Below are positions 23,160 to 34,643 of a DNA stretch of 64,000 nucleotides, piece after piece. Numbering within the stretch: the stretch's first letter is position 1; each line of letters starts with the position of its first letter. The notes under the pieces are model-generated. The model was not told where the DNA came from, did no database searches, and saw nothing but the letters and a program-made list of their open reading frames with translations. The stretch is from Rusavskia elegans (taxonomy: Eukaryota > Ascomycota > Lecanoromycetes > Teloschistales > Teloschistaceae). The translations under genes were made by a program, and so were the position numbers. The DNA lies in the NCBI GenBank assembly GCA_011316305.1, contig SAUG01000026.1, forward strand, positions 62,001 through 126,000, read 5' to 3'.

Positions 23160-24163
23160 ATGCCTAACACGAAAACCGTCGAGGTTCCCCATCTAGGCGG
23201 CATCACGGCTGGCTACCAAATGCCCCATCCCTACGATGCCTCCAAACCGACTCTCGTCCTCGTCAACTCCTTCACCACCTCTTCTGATCTTTACCGCAGT
23301 CAATACGAGAACCAGAAGCTCACCTCGGCCATGAATCTTCTTGCTATCGAACTCCTCGGTCACGGTCAAACGCGGACGAAATCCGAGAATTTCACCTATT
23401 GGGACACTGCCATCATGAATCTGCAGGTCATGGAAGCATTAGGCGTGAACAAGGCATTCGTGCTGGGAACAAGCCAAGGTGGCTGGATTACGGTCAGGAT
23501 GGCTTTGTTGGCGCCAGATAGGGTGACGCGACCCAAGTCGATATTACGACGTCCTTGTACTGATCCCAGCGCAGATCGAAGGCATCATTCCCCTCGGCAC
23601 TTCCTTAGATTATGAATCTGAGCGCACTCGATCCCTCGGTTGCTGGAATGGCCCTTCCCTCCTGACTGGCAGCATCGACGCATGGACATCGAACACTCCC
23701 ACACCTGACTTCGAACCGGAGGATGAATTCTGCAATTTCCTGATCGACATTGGTTTCGGAAAGGAATGTGACAAGGTCCTAAGGGACTTTTGGGTGAAGA
23801 CCATCAAATTGAATTACCGAGGCGACGACGGCAGAAGGAGAGCTCGTATGGCAGCTATCAATCTGAGGGAAAGGGATGGACTTTTGGGTAGATTATTTGA
23901 TGTTCAATGCCCGGTGATGTGGTTGCACGTGAGTCTTGTTCCCATCACCAGAGTACTCTGAATGCTAACTCAAATCTCTCATCAAGGGTACCGATGACGC
24001 AGTCTATTCCGTCGCCAACGCGGAGCAAGAGATCAAGCTCTTCATCAACTCTCCATCCGCCAATCTCGTGACTGTCAAGGACGGCCAGCACTTCCTAAGT
24101 GCCTCGCACCCCCAGGAGGTCGATAACGCGTTGATCGAGTTTGTGGGGAAATGGCATAAGTGA
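23160..24163 (+). CDS. Alpha/beta-fold hydrolase
   Basis: Exons: 23160-23522, 23575-23928, 23987-24163; introns 52 and 58 nt, phase 0; 297 residues. Catalytic triad candidates are visible: nucleophile Ser105 in the elbow GTSQGGW, acid in GTDDAV (Asp242/243) after the beta strand VMWLH, and His274 in VKDGQHFLS. The oxyanion-side strand PTLVLVNSFTT and the LLAIELLGHGQTRTK loop are also typical of the fold. No signal peptide; a cytosolic enzyme is likely. The first donor is GTGACG and the last acceptor is AAG, both acceptable in this genome and required to join IEGIIPLGTS and GTDDAV. The substrate cannot be told; this fold includes esterases, lactonases and epoxide or C-C hydrolases. Confidence 0.9.
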
Positions 24164-25264
24164 ATGTCGATCACTGGACCCATTATGTATATACAAAATT
24201 CTTCAGTGTAAGACCGACGATGAGCATGACCGGAGTGTCCAAGCTTATATTGCATTACGGCGAAATGTGGTCGCTTCATGTATATGAAACTCTTTTCCCA
24301 AGGTAAGTCACGATATGATAGGCACCAGGATAGGTAGAGTACTGTGCGCCAAGATGATATCTATCGATGCCTTACCGAAGCTTGACTTGTATATATGTAG
24401 AGTAAAACAAAACGGTTCAAAAATGTTGTTGGCTTCTATAGTACAAATTACGCCTAAAATCAGTATCGATGCTCTGGCTAGATATGTCAAATACTGGCTT
24501 CAAACGTCGGATAAGTAGGGTAGTGATAACCTATCTTTTTATTGCGGGATACTTGCCGCTTGAACTGACGGTACCGGATTCTCGTCGAGATAAGTCAAGA
24601 CGATAAGTTGCATCTATTCGTCTGATATATTATCTTATGCTGAGAATCCGGTTTCAGATGGGGATGGGGAATCGGGCGGGTACGTCTTCGTCTTGAGAAG
24701 GGAGAATGGTTAGCATTGATGTTTAAATGATTGTTGGCCGTGAATGAAGATATCATAGCCGCTGGCTCATTGGGATATTGTGCAAATGGAATGTTATCAG
24801 CGAAGCCGCCTCGACGGTCGTGTTTGCCTAAGGCTCGTTCTTCTACCCCACCAGCTCCCTCCGTAGTCGCTCTTGTCGCTCCGTCCCGGCCCAAAGTACC
24901 GAATTCCGACAGTGAATTCGCCTATGACCGATCAGCATATCTCCATGGGAGCCCAAGGTATACCGTTTTCGTGGTTAGTCGCCGCCTTCCCCAGGCCTTT
25001 GCCTTTGACGTTGCATTTGGTGAAGATACCGTTCACTGCGTCGATTACACCGGTCCAGGTGACGTTGCTGTTCGAGACGTCATCGAAGGTCGGAGTAAAA
25101 GATTTCACATGGTCCTGGATTCGAATCGATCAGTCGGTTTGGTCTGATTCTCTGACTTCCATGTGGCGGACGCGAGAAGAGCTTGGGATGGACGTACCCG
25201 CCGAATAATGGGTCTCCTTCCCCCATATCCAGGATGCACGTATAAGAGGATGAGTAAATAGTAA
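24164..25264. other. Intergenic or unresolved gene remnants
   Basis: Both strands carry protein-like open frames at 24600-25210 (see findings), but no exon set with consistent start, splice sites and stop could be built. No repeat seen. Confidence 0.4.
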
Positions 25265-25720
25265 TTAGATAAAAATTACCTTAATTTTATTATTATTTAA
25301 AAAAAGAGATATCACGTTGCAGAAAAAAATAAGATAAAAAAGATGAAGAAATAGTCTGAACCACATTGTGAAAGGTGGAAATAAGGGAAACTCGGTCCCA
25401 TTGCTATGGCTGGAAGCTTTGACGAAAGCAGCTTGACAAGGTTCGAAATTCGCGTTCAGCTCTGTCATGCCTTGCGGGTCGCAATGCACGGTCGTGTGTT
25501 CATTCAGGACGTGTACCAGTTCTGGATCGTTCATTGGGTCTGCTTTCTCGACTTGGGGTTTGTTCTTGTTTGCATCTGCGTCCGCAAGTCTTGGGTCTTG
25601 TCCCTCTTCTGTCAGAGTCACTATTGGAGTCTTCGCATGTGGGATTTGTCGAATAACAACGGGTGTAATGAATATCAATACGCAAAGAAGTAGATTGAGA
25701 AGACGAAGAAAGGAGAGCAT
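25265..25720 (-). CDS. Small putative secreted or membrane protein
   Basis: A 151-residue frame beginning MLSFLRLLNLLLCVLIFITP, a convincing hydrophobic leader, followed by a polar segment (KTPIVTLTEEGQDPRLADAD) with two Cys (VHCDPQG, FEPCQAAF) and one N-glycosylation site (SNGT). The C-terminal 30 residues are Phe/Leu/Asn-rich and encoded by very AT-rich DNA, so the real 3' end may instead be an intron (a GTAATT donor lies at 25278-25283) or the gene may be decayed. No family recognised. Confidence 0.4.
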   Translation of the reverse strand: MLSFLRLLNLLLCVLIFITPVVIRQIPHAKTPIVTLTEEGQDPRLADADANKNKPQVEKADPMNDPELVHVLNEHTTVHCDPQGMTELNANFEPCQAAFVKASSHSNGTEFPLFPPFTMWFRLFLHLFYLIFFCNVISLFLNNNKIKVIFI

Positions 25721-26505
25721 GATGATCGAGTGATTGTGGTTACGGAGCACCAACAAGCGTGTTCCGCAGTGAGACGATCAGTTGAGGAAAACAAAGCGAT
25801 ACTGATATGTCTCGAGAGTCTGGGAATAAGAAAGTGGTGGTGAAACAGTCGCGCTTTTGATACTCTATACCCATGTAAAAGGGAGATCGCTTGCAATTAA
25901 TCTCGACTGTGCGTGACATGCGCAAATGCTATCCACGAAAATCCCCTAGTTCCCAGCGTTTGTGTTAGACGAATAGCTTTGGTGCAGAGGTACTGAGTCG
26001 AGCTTCCAGCATGCCTTGCCAACGCTGTCTAGTATTTCAGGATGGCTCAGAGCCAGAAAGGTGCGAGCCATAGAGTAGACCAGGTGTCAGCGAGATCCCC
26101 AATCCTGTTGTGTGGTCGATAGTCCAGCCCGTCCCGTTGGACACGGTAAGCTCTACAGAGCCGCAAGAATTCTCCGAAAAAGGTCTTGAGAATACGTCAT
26201 CCCGCGTATCCCAACTAGGTTAGCTGCCTCATGGAAAATTATTCATAACGACCCACTCGACCACTAATATATAGATCCACACCGTGTTCAACAGACGTTT
26301 TTGCAATAGCAGCTACGTGGCAAGATCTAGGCAATCGCTATATCGAAATCCAATGTCGCGGTATCGACTATTGTATATCTCTCATCCATCGCGATTAATC
26401 GATAAAGAACGTTGATCAATGTCATGGACACTGCTGGGAAAAAAGCACTGGACATCTTCTGGTTTATGTTTAGCAATTTAGTAACCTCTAGAGACATCCA
26501 ACGTG
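25721..26505. other. Intergenic, no supported gene
   Basis: Divergent promoter region between the small secreted candidate (minus) and the RCC1-like gene (plus). Nothing else seen. Confidence 0.5.
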
Positions 26506-27702
26506 ATGGCCTCATGTGGAAAAGTCCTTGCTACCGGCTTCAACCTTCACGGCCAATTGGAGCCTGGGAAATCGAACAAAACTGGCAACCTTCATCACTT
26601 CACGCAGATCCAAAAACTCGACCATGTGGATTGTGATAAAGACAGAGTCATTAGGTGCGCGCTCTGGAGTGCCACTATTTTCAATACTGGCACGCTTTTC
26701 CTTCACCGCGGTATCAGCGGTACACATCCAGACCGGATCCACTTTGATGGGCTGCTTGACCTTGAGGGAAGATCGAAGCGCGGTGTCTTCTTCGGCGACG
26801 TAAGTGGTGTAAAGGGTTTCTTGGAGGATTCATCCGGAGACCTCTACATGCTCCAAAATGATGGCAAGAAAGATGCAAGATATTCAAGGCACTGTTTTCA
26901 AGCGAACGACTTCCTACCACGTACTGGCAGGAAAATTTCACATGCCGCTATTGCTGGCAACATGCAAGTCTGTGTCACGACCGATTGCAAAGATCCTGCT
27001 GTCTGTGTCTTCCCCAATTTGAAGTCCCTCCTGCAAGGCTCCGATCCGGTCGAAATTCATCCCTCTCACCAGCTTGTCAAGAGTCTCGTGGCATCTTCCA
27101 CCACTTTCACCATACTCGGACAGCAACAGCCCCGTCTCGAGACTTTCGGAGACGCAAGATACCCGGCACTGTTGGGACGCACCCCTTCCACTCAATCACC
27201 TGCCTCGCTCCCAACAGTCATCTCCGCACTTGACGGGATCAACATAGCTAAGATTGCTGCTGGATCATGGTTGATCGCTGCCGTGAGTTGCGAGAAAGAT
27301 CTTTATGTATGGGGCCAGGTGATGCAGCAACCAATTGGCGATAATCACTCGTGTTTCGACAAACTGTTGAAAAATATTGGCGAAGACGTGCATCTGATCG
27401 ACATTGCGGACGGCCAAGATGTTGAAGACGTTGCAATTGGTGATGAACATCTCGTGGTGCTAACAACAAGTGGAGAGCTATGGGGTTATGGTAGTAACGA
27501 CTATGGGCAACTAGGCCTTGGACGATATGTGAAGACCACGCAGGGGGAATGGGTCAAAATCTACGTTGCAGATGCAGGCGAAAAGATACGAGAATTTGCA
27601 GCAGGCCCTCTGAGCACCTTTATCGTGGTTCGTTGTCATGATCGCGGTGAGCAGAAGCGTTCGGACACTTCTAGCGGATATCGCTCCGACCCCGCAAAGT
27701 AG
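26506..27702 (+). CDS. RCC1-repeat (beta-propeller) protein
   Basis: Intronless, 398 residues, starting MASCGKVLATGFNLHGQLEP. RCC1-type blades are recognisable at the N-terminus (VLATGFNLHGQLEP) and C-terminus (KIAAGSWLIAAVSCEKDLYVWG, then VAIGDEHLVVLTTSGELWGYGSNDYGQLGLGRY); the middle blades are degenerate. There is no signal peptide, membrane helix or second domain, so it resembles the small cytosolic RCC1-like proteins (Ats1 type) rather than the Ran exchange factor, which has seven well-conserved blades. A scaffold or regulator role is inference. It is convergent with the FAD oxidase gene, 116 bp apart. Confidence 0.8.
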   Translation: MASCGKVLATGFNLHGQLEPGKSNKTGNLHHFTQIQKLDHVDCDKDRVIRCALWSATIFNTGTLFLHRGISGTHPDRIHFDGLLDLEGRSKRGVFFGDVSGVKGFLEDSSGDLYMLQNDGKKDARYSRHCFQANDFLPRTGRKISHAAIAGNMQVCVTTDCKDPAVCVFPNLKSLLQGSDPVEIHPSHQLVKSLVASSTTFTILGQQQPRLETFGDARYPALLGRTPSTQSPASLPTVISALDGINIAKIAAGSWLIAAVSCEKDLYVWGQVMQQPIGDNHSCFDKLLKNIGEDVHLIDIADGQDVEDVAIGDEHLVVLTTSGELWGYGSNDYGQLGLGRYVKTTQGEWVKIYVADAGEKIREFAAGPLSTFIVVRCHDRGEQKRSDTSSGYRSDPAK

Positions 27703-27818
27703 GCATCCGATACCTCTACTGCCAGGCAAATCAGTTGCCCTACGAGCTACCAATGCATGAGATGATAGGCTGAGTGTCCAGATTTCCCTGCTCCCCGCGA
27801 GCCACGATTCTGAAAACA

Positions 27819-29446
27819 CTAGGCAGACTTCAGACGGTGCTTCTGCGCCTGGACTACAGTACCCGTCCAGCCACTGATCAACTCCAAAAGCAAGATCAAA
27901 ATTTGGATGAAAAGTACCCCAATCCTCACCAGATAATCTTTCCAGCCGATCATTGGCATTCTTCCTCTTGAGAAAGTCGAGTCGGTGAAATGGAAAGGTA
28001 CTTTGGCACCAAGATGCTCCATGGCCACCTTGAGGCCGCTTGAGAAGCCATCTTCATGGAATCCGTACTTTGTCCAAGCTCCGCAATAGCTGATGCCTCT
28101 AGTGTTCTGAATCATCGGTAACATCTTCTGGCATCTAATGGCCTCGGAATTGTATTGAGGGTGATTGTATGTCCAAACACCCTGGGTGAGGTCTGGCTCA
28201 GGTGCCCAGAGCGGGTTCAGGGTGACCAGAACGTCGCCGTACTCTGACCTAGGGATGTGTTGCAGCATATTCATATTATAGGTGAGGCAGACCGAGGAGA
28301 CGTCAGACGAAGAGGCTGGTGTGCGAGTGATGTAATTCCACGATGACCAGGCAATTTCCCGTTTCGGCATCAACTACAACCAGTCAGCAACTAACAGCGA
28401 CTTCGCTCATCAAGACTTACCGAGAGGTCGGAATGAAGAGCTGCAGTGTTTTTACTCGTCTTGAAACCGGACAACACCTTTTTCTCCTTTTCCGTGGCTA
28501 TGTCCCGGATGATGTTCAATGCTTGGTCTCCATGGGTGGCTAAAATGACATGGTCATAGAGTGCCTCGGAATTCACTGTTTTGACGGCTACTCGGCCATC
28601 CGAAAGGACCCGGAGAGATCTAACTTCGGTCTTTTTATGAATCTGCTTGCTGGGGATATCCTTCATGACAGCGTCGATGTAGGGCTGAGAGCCCCCAAGA
28701 ATGGTCATCCATTTCGGGCGAGCAGCAACGGTGTTCAGCAAATGGTGGTTCCATAGAAATCGGACTAACGTTATTGCAGGAAATTCAAGCGATGCTTTGT
28801 CAGGAGCAGTACTCCAAACAGCGGCTGTCATAGGTAACAAATAGTCGTTGCGAAAAGCATCTGAATAGCCCTCACGATCGAGATAATCGCCAATGCTTTG
28901 CTGCTGCCTGGGTGATTTCATCGAAGTCCCTGAGTCATTCGCCCCCGAAGGGTCCACCTCGCTCTCTTCGTCATCGGACAAAAGGTCAAGAGCGAACTGG
29001 TTAAAGCGGACAATATCAAAGATCATTCGCCACATCCGCGGACGGAAGAGATTTGACTTTTGAGCAAAGATGGACGAAAGCGAAGTACCGGACCATTCGA
29101 AAAACCCTGCATCCCGGGAGACACCGAAAGTCATCTCGGTATCCACGGGTTCGATACCGATATGTCGAAGGAAGGAGATAAAATTGGCTGAGTGCGTTAG
29201 CTGTCAATGCTCATATACACAAGAAACGAAGTACTAACGGTATGTCGCCGTGTTCATGACAATGAAGCCCGTATCAACTCTAGTAGTTTTACCTCCATAC
29301 TTGAAGTCTACAGTATTGGTGTGGCCCCCCAGGCGCTCATCTGCTTCGTAGAGATGGACCTCATAATCAGTGCTCTTCAGTGCCCACAGAGCAGCAAGGC
29401 CAGAGCAGCCGCTTCCCACCACCGCGACTTTCTTTCTGCCTTGCAT
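27819..29446 (-). CDS. FAD-dependent amine-oxidase-like protein
   Basis: Exons: 29239-29446, 28421-29187, 27819-28373; introns 51 nt (GCTAACG branch) and 47 nt; 509 residues. The N-terminal dinucleotide-binding motif is VAVVGSGCSGLAALWAL, followed by YEADERLGGHTNTVDF (the GG doublet of flavin amine oxidases) and DTGFIVMN. The body has DYLLPMTAAVWS, the C-terminal FAD contact is in ISYCGAWTKYGFHEDGFSSGLK, and a single hydrophobic helix (IGVLFIQILILLLELI) ends the protein. This is the layout of the widespread fungal and bacterial NAD(P)/FAD-binding proteins often found with cyclopropane-fatty-acid synthases; the reaction is not established. The ATG at 29444-29446 is the first in frame. A membrane-tethered oxidoreductase is inferred. 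Confidence 0.88.
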
Positions 29447-30495
29447 TTCCAAAAAAAGAAAATTGAGAACGGAAGGTCTAATTTCGATAACCTAAATTTG
29501 TCCCGAGGTGGCGAGTCGTGGGTTGAGTTCAGCAGTATGGTGAGTATAGCTCTCGATTTCAAGTAGATAGATTTTCTATGAGTTCATACTCAAGTATCAA
29601 ATTGCAAAAAAAAAAGTGAAGGCATGTTGTGAATCTTACGGGGCAATGATATCATGGCCACAACGGTGGTTTCCGTTCTGTCTTCGGGACGCAAGAAATG
29701 ACCGCCAGATTAAGTGAGCGGTAGAATCGCGGCAGAGCTACATTAGCTTTGCAGGGTTCCTCCCCCAATCATAAGTACTTCTTCCATACTCCCTGTTTGA
29801 GTTCGACACACTACCTCACCGCCATTCTAATTATTCTGGAGCCAAATTAAACACGTTATTTAATTGATGATGTCACCAGAATTCGTATACGGAATCAAAC
29901 TGAACATAGTGAAAAATCCAGATGAAAGGCTTCTCCGAGGATTTTGGTGGTGAGATGTTCTCTACGATCGAGGTAAGTATCGATGATGGACCATTGCTTA
30001 ACGTATACGGCTCGCGCAAACTGGATTCTTTCAGATCTGACTGTTTATAAATAGATCTTTCAGATCTGAGCGATTTGGCTTCTAATATAGCGTTGTGGTT
30101 GTGTTGTATAGCATCAAAATAAGTGGTTGAAGAATCGGGGTCTCAGTGGTGGTAGAGGTGTTGGTTGGAGAGACGTGCCATTACGAATACGAATTGCTGA
30201 CTAATCAGGTCAATCAATGATTTAGCCAAGGCGGCTACGAACAATCACGACTGCAACTTGTATTCCTAAACACAGACATCACTACCAAACTCTTCATCAA
30301 AGCCCCACACCGACCTAACTAATCGACTGCCTGCTCGAGTCGCACTTTCCCAACGGATAGAACGATCATTTGTCAACAGCGCTGCTGACAGGCACCAGCC
30401 ATCGACGACTTGTGTGGAAGAACTCTCTCCGTACAATACCGCCCCAGAGTCTCTCACAATCGACATAGCTGAGCTGTCACGCCACAAAGACCATC
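29447..30495. other. Divergent promoter region, no supported gene
   Basis: 1.05 kb between the FAD oxidase (minus) and vti1 (plus). AT-rich in 29,800-30,200, with a short tandem duplication of cagatctgac/cagatctgag around 30033 and 30062. No gene or RNA seen. Confidence 0.5.
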
Positions 30496-31305
30496 ATGTC
30501 GAATCCACTCGACACCGACGCAGGGTCTGAGCTATTCAGCAGCTATGAAGCCGAGTTGAAGCTAGTACAGGCCGACCTGAATCAGAAGCTGGACCAAATA
30601 TCAGAGCTGTCGGGCGAACCAAGGAAATCTGCTATCCGTCTAGCGGAACGAACTCTCGATGAAGCCAATGAGCTGGTAGGCCGGCCGTAGCATCCATCCT
30701 TGGTCGCATGCTACTCACTCACGGCGAATTCAACTGACGATGGTTAACAGCTCGGACAAATGCGCATCGAGAAACAAAACATCCCCTCCGCCACTCGCTC
30801 AAAGATCAACCAACGCTTCCGAAATTTCGAATCCGACATCGATGGCCAGAAGCGAAAGCTTAAGACTCTGTCAGACGACCGCAAAGCTCTCTTCGGCAAC
30901 CGATATTCCGATAATCCAGATTCAGACCAACAGCTCGAACAAAGACAACAGCTTCTATCAGGTACAGAAAGGCTGGATCGGAGTTCTCAACGGTTGCGGG
31001 ACAGCCAAAGGATTGCGAACGAGACTGAGGGCATCGGAAGGGATACGCTAGCAGACTTGCAACTGCAAAGAGAAACTATTCAACACACAAGGATGAACAT
31101 GCTGGAGAGCGAAGGCTACGTTGACAGGAGTGTGAAGACATTGAGGGGGATGGCGCGTAGGTATAAAATCCCTACCAAACCAATCCTGCCCAGTAGTGCC
31201 GCTGACTGAGGAGACAGAATGGCTACGAATCGGATTATAACGGTCGCTATTATCACGATCCTTGTTCTTTTGATTATCGCTGTCATCTACAGCAAATTTC
31301 ATTGA
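30496..31305 (+). CDS. vti1: v-SNARE Vti1
   Basis: Qb-SNARE for Golgi-to-endosome/vacuole and intra-Golgi fusion. Exons: 30496-30675, 30751-31160, 31218-31305; introns 75 and 57 nt; 225 residues (family 215-230). The N-terminal three-helix domain is visible (ELFSSYEAELKLVQADLNQKL, then EPRKSAIRLAERTLDEANEL). The SNARE motif is near residues 130-195 (LQLQRETIQHTRMNMLESEG, then VDRSVKTLRGMARR). The third exon supplies the C-terminal anchor (IITVAIITILVLLIIAVIY) with a short lumenal SKFH end. Without the last intron the frame would end PSSAAD and lack the anchor. The spliced structure is therefore well supported. Confidence 0.95.
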
Positions 31306-31711
31306 GTCCTTCATGTACTATTAATACGTCCAGCACCAACTGGCTATCAAGAAGAATGGCTTTCCCTCCCTCCATGACATTGTTAATTCGCTTGACCAGT
31401 AAGGTCATAATTTCTCTTGGGGTGTGCATCAATTCTACTGTTCCTCAACACCTTCTTGCGGGGTCTCGATATTAGATGTGTGGACGCTGACAATAGAGCT
31501 GAAGAGCACCAACGTCGAGGAGTAGCTATCTACCCGGTATCCTCTCTTAGACTCAAAAGAGTAGAGGGTGAACAGCCCTGGACTTTACCCCTGGATCATA
31601 CAGCCTTCGAATCCCGTCCGCCTCAAGCGCCCAGCAAGGGTGGGGAAACTATTTTCCGAGACAAATCAGTACTAGATGGACTGCAGTACACCCCCGTGAC
31701 TTTTAGATGGA
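31306..31711. other. Intergenic, no supported gene
   Basis: Convergent 3' regions; only short open frames. Confidence 0.5.
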
Positions 31712-32083
31712 TTATCGCCGTCCCGTCAGCTTGGGTTGAGCACAATCGTTGATATCCGGGATGTCGTTGATTACGTTAAATTGCTGAGGGTAGCTAGGGC
31801 GCCATTCCCGAACAGATCTATTCGCCGTGATGCGATCTTGGAACAGCGCCAATAGCCTGGCATCGAATTGCGACCCTCCTGAGGTCGGGTCTGTTTTTTC
31901 GGTCATCCAGACGACGCAGTATTTCTGCAATAGACGTGGGTCGACATCGTCCATCGGACCATGTTCCTGCCACGGTTTGTGGGGTGACCCTTCCGCCTTC
32001 TTTCTGCCCATCGCTCCACCTCCAGGCATTTTGCCATGTGTTGTCGCCACCGACTTTGAGGGAGTGCTTCTTCTTTCTGTCAT
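31712..32083 (-). CDS. Small hypothetical protein
   Basis: A 123-residue single frame starting MTERRSTPSKSVATTHGKM. It has a basic, Gly-rich N-terminus and a second half with regular hydrophobic spacing (LLQKYCVVWMTEK, FDARLLALFQDRITANRSV). No signal peptide or domain recognised. The frame is open upstream to about 32188 but with low-complexity translation. Real but unclassified, or spurious; codon choice looks coding. Confidence 0.4.
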   Translation of the reverse strand: MTERRSTPSKSVATTHGKMPGGGAMGRKKAEGSPHKPWQEHGPMDDVDPRLLQKYCVVWMTEKTDPTSGGSQFDARLLALFQDRITANRSVREWRPSYPQQFNVINDIPDINDCAQPKLTGRR

Positions 32084-33567
32084 GGTGGGTCTGCTTAGAG
32101 GTATGTAGGTAAGATTGAGTAAGATTAAGTGAAGTGTTTTTTCAAAAAGATCTTGATGACTCCTTTTTATGGATATGGGCTGGAACATATTTTATACATC
32201 TATTTTATATGCTATTCTCAAGATTGTGTAATATGTTTGCTACATAACTGAGGACTTTTATTTCATGACCTTGTGCATAGACTGTTTACCTCTTTTGGAT
32301 CACATGCCATGATCCCTCCATGACAATCTGCACATGAGATGGATACTGGTAAGCTACAGCAAAGCCAGGAGAGGCTCTGAAGCAAGCATTGACGGCACGC
32401 GTCAACATGTCTAAGGCGGCGTGGAGTTGGAAGAGCTCAAGTGATGTTGACGACTGACATTGTTGTACCTAGGTAGGGAATCTCCCTTTCTTAGCTGTTC
32501 GCGAAGAGGACAGTGCGCCTCCAGTGATCAATTCTAGGAAGATTAAATCGCTAGTGACGAATTGGTGATTGATCCAACACGGTATCAAGAATGTGCACGT
32601 CCAGGGGGCTCTGTGGTTCACTTCTTCAGTTGTGTCATGGCCTTTGTTGGACGTGAAATTTGTCAATAACTCCAGATACAGCTTGCGCCAGTGCTGACTC
32701 ATATCCACGAGAAGTTTTCAAAGCAATGACGTCCGTGGCGGCTGCAGGGAGATGATAAGCACAACAGAGTGGTGGTAGGGAGTGCCCCTGAATATTCGTC
32801 TATTTTTGATGCCAGTAGGCGGCTCTGGCGGGTATACATTATTAGATCGTCTCGATTACCGCCGCCACGTGACGTCCATTCGCATGCCCCTTTCGAGCTT
32901 CTTTGGATTAATAAACCTTAGTCTTATCGAGGCTCACAGAACGCAGCTCACTATAGGCTGTTTGGACGTTTGAAGCAGTCTACGTATCGCTACCACGTCA
33001 TTCAGTGGCGACAATTGGCTCATCATGCGCCTTTGGAAAAAGTAACATACAAAGCGGGTTGAATGACGGTAAAGGCCACTTAGGTCCGTCATGTCTCACA
33101 ATTGTACTTTGGCCAGCTTCACTCTATCCATAGATTATAAGCGACAAGCTGCCAACCAATAAGCTTCATGTGGCCGGAGGGTTTTCCCATAAGGCATAAT
33201 CTCTCAGGCGGCTCTACCGCAAGCCAGCTGTGCGCACTGACGAGCTTTTCCCTGATACCCACACGAAGCTTCAAGCGTACCCAGCTACGCACTTTCGGAA
33301 CCATAGCTGCTCGCGCAGAAACAGAATGGACCTATCCCGACCGCTGATGAAGAATATACTCATCTTAACCGTCGACATTGGCCTGCTTTTGATACTGTAT
33401 GGTAGACTTTTTCAACGTCCCCTCTACTACTTATGGGATGTGGCAAATCCTATCCAATCCATATCAGAGCTTTCGTGTATTGCTCAAGGCACCGTCTCTT
33501 GTGCTTCTCCGAAACACTCATACCCATCTTTCTTCGCAAATTCAAGCGGATTCTATCACGCGAGAAA
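32084..33567. other. Gene-poor interval, no supported gene
   Basis: 1.5 kb with only short overlapping frames. It marks the start of the sparser accessory region. Confidence 0.5.
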
Positions 33568-34643
33568 ATGACTTCTTGGCGCCATGCTATCTCGATTGCC
33601 AGTTTTCTACTATGTAATGCTGTCACTCCATCACCTTCTGATCCCGTGGCTGTCCCTCACCATTTGGGTCCTGGTAGCTTGGTGCTAGAGACACCTGACG
33701 GCAATGAAACGGTTTCGTTCAATGAAACATGGTCGCCGAACGTTGGCTCGTTTATCAGCTGTGGAGCAAGATATCGCACAGACTTGAATGTAATGAGCTG
33801 TCAAGACGCAGTGAATCGGATCCCAGATGATGTCCGAAATTTGAGATTTGGATACGAGAGACACGGGGTAAAGGCTGATGTTCATCTACCGTCTCGATTC
33901 ATCAGCTGTGAGTATTGAGGACTGAAGCTTATAGTCGTCGTTGATGGTCCAATGTTCGTAGGCTTACGGAACTGGTAGATGATGGATTATGCACGATCGA
34001 TATCGTATTGAAAGACGGAGTCACTGCTGCAATGGGCACCTACCGCGAGTTGTCACTTGCAGCAATCGGTCTACTGCATCGATGCGTAGCACCTCACAAC
34101 AACGGCGGGATAGCAATGAATCTCGGTAAGAGCGATTGACCTGTTGATACTAATCGTTGACTGGCGACAAGGAGGAAACGCGGATATAGGTCTCATCATT
34201 ACCTCCTTCAAGCCCAACGTCAATTGTAGGCGTGGTTACGCTCCGCCCGTGGGCAACTGCAAGCACCTTCAAGATACAATGTTGTCTTCAAGTGTGCCAA
34301 AGGTTTTTGGCCCCGACATAAAATTGCCCAAGCACCTCTACGAATGTCAGTCAATCCTTAGAATCTTCGAATTTGTTGAAATTAACGAGCGTCGAATGAC
34401 CAGCGAATCGGCAATGTGAGGCAATCATCCGAACCATTGGCCTGCCAGATGTCTCTTCATTCTACGAGATATGGGAAGCCATCGTGGCCGTGACTGGCAT
34501 GTGTGTCAGATTTGGGCATCTAGGAACAGCATGGAACAGGGGTACGTTTTACGCGATGGGTTCTTACATTTTACCGTTTGCTGACGATGACTCTAGGGCA
34601 AATGAAGCAGCTTTACATTGACTTAACTCTACAATCTCGGTAG
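33568..34643 (+). CDS. Secreted protein of unknown function, five exons
   Basis: Exons: 33568-33907, 33979-34125, 34172-34345, 34404-34541, 34597-34643; introns 71, 46, 58 and 55 nt; all phases consistent; 281 residues. The N-terminus (MTSWRHAISIASFLLCNAV) is a signal peptide with likely cleavage near residue 20-25. The body has a Cys pattern suggesting disulfides (SFISCGARY, VMSCQDAVNRIP, DGLCTIDIV, HRCVAP, NVNCRRGY, GNCKHL, RQCEAI, GMCVRFG) and Asn-glycosylation sites (GNETVSFNETW). The blocks DGLCTIDIVLKDG and GGIAMNLGGNADIGLIITS resemble a family of fungal extracellular hypothetical proteins; no enzymatic motif is seen. No single reading frame covers more than a third of it. Function unknown; a surface or apoplastic role is only a guess. 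Confidence 0.8.

Noticed and set aside
31600..31625. tRNA-like T-arm (ttcgaatcccg)
   Set aside because: No matching acceptor stem, A box or anticodon arm could be found around it.
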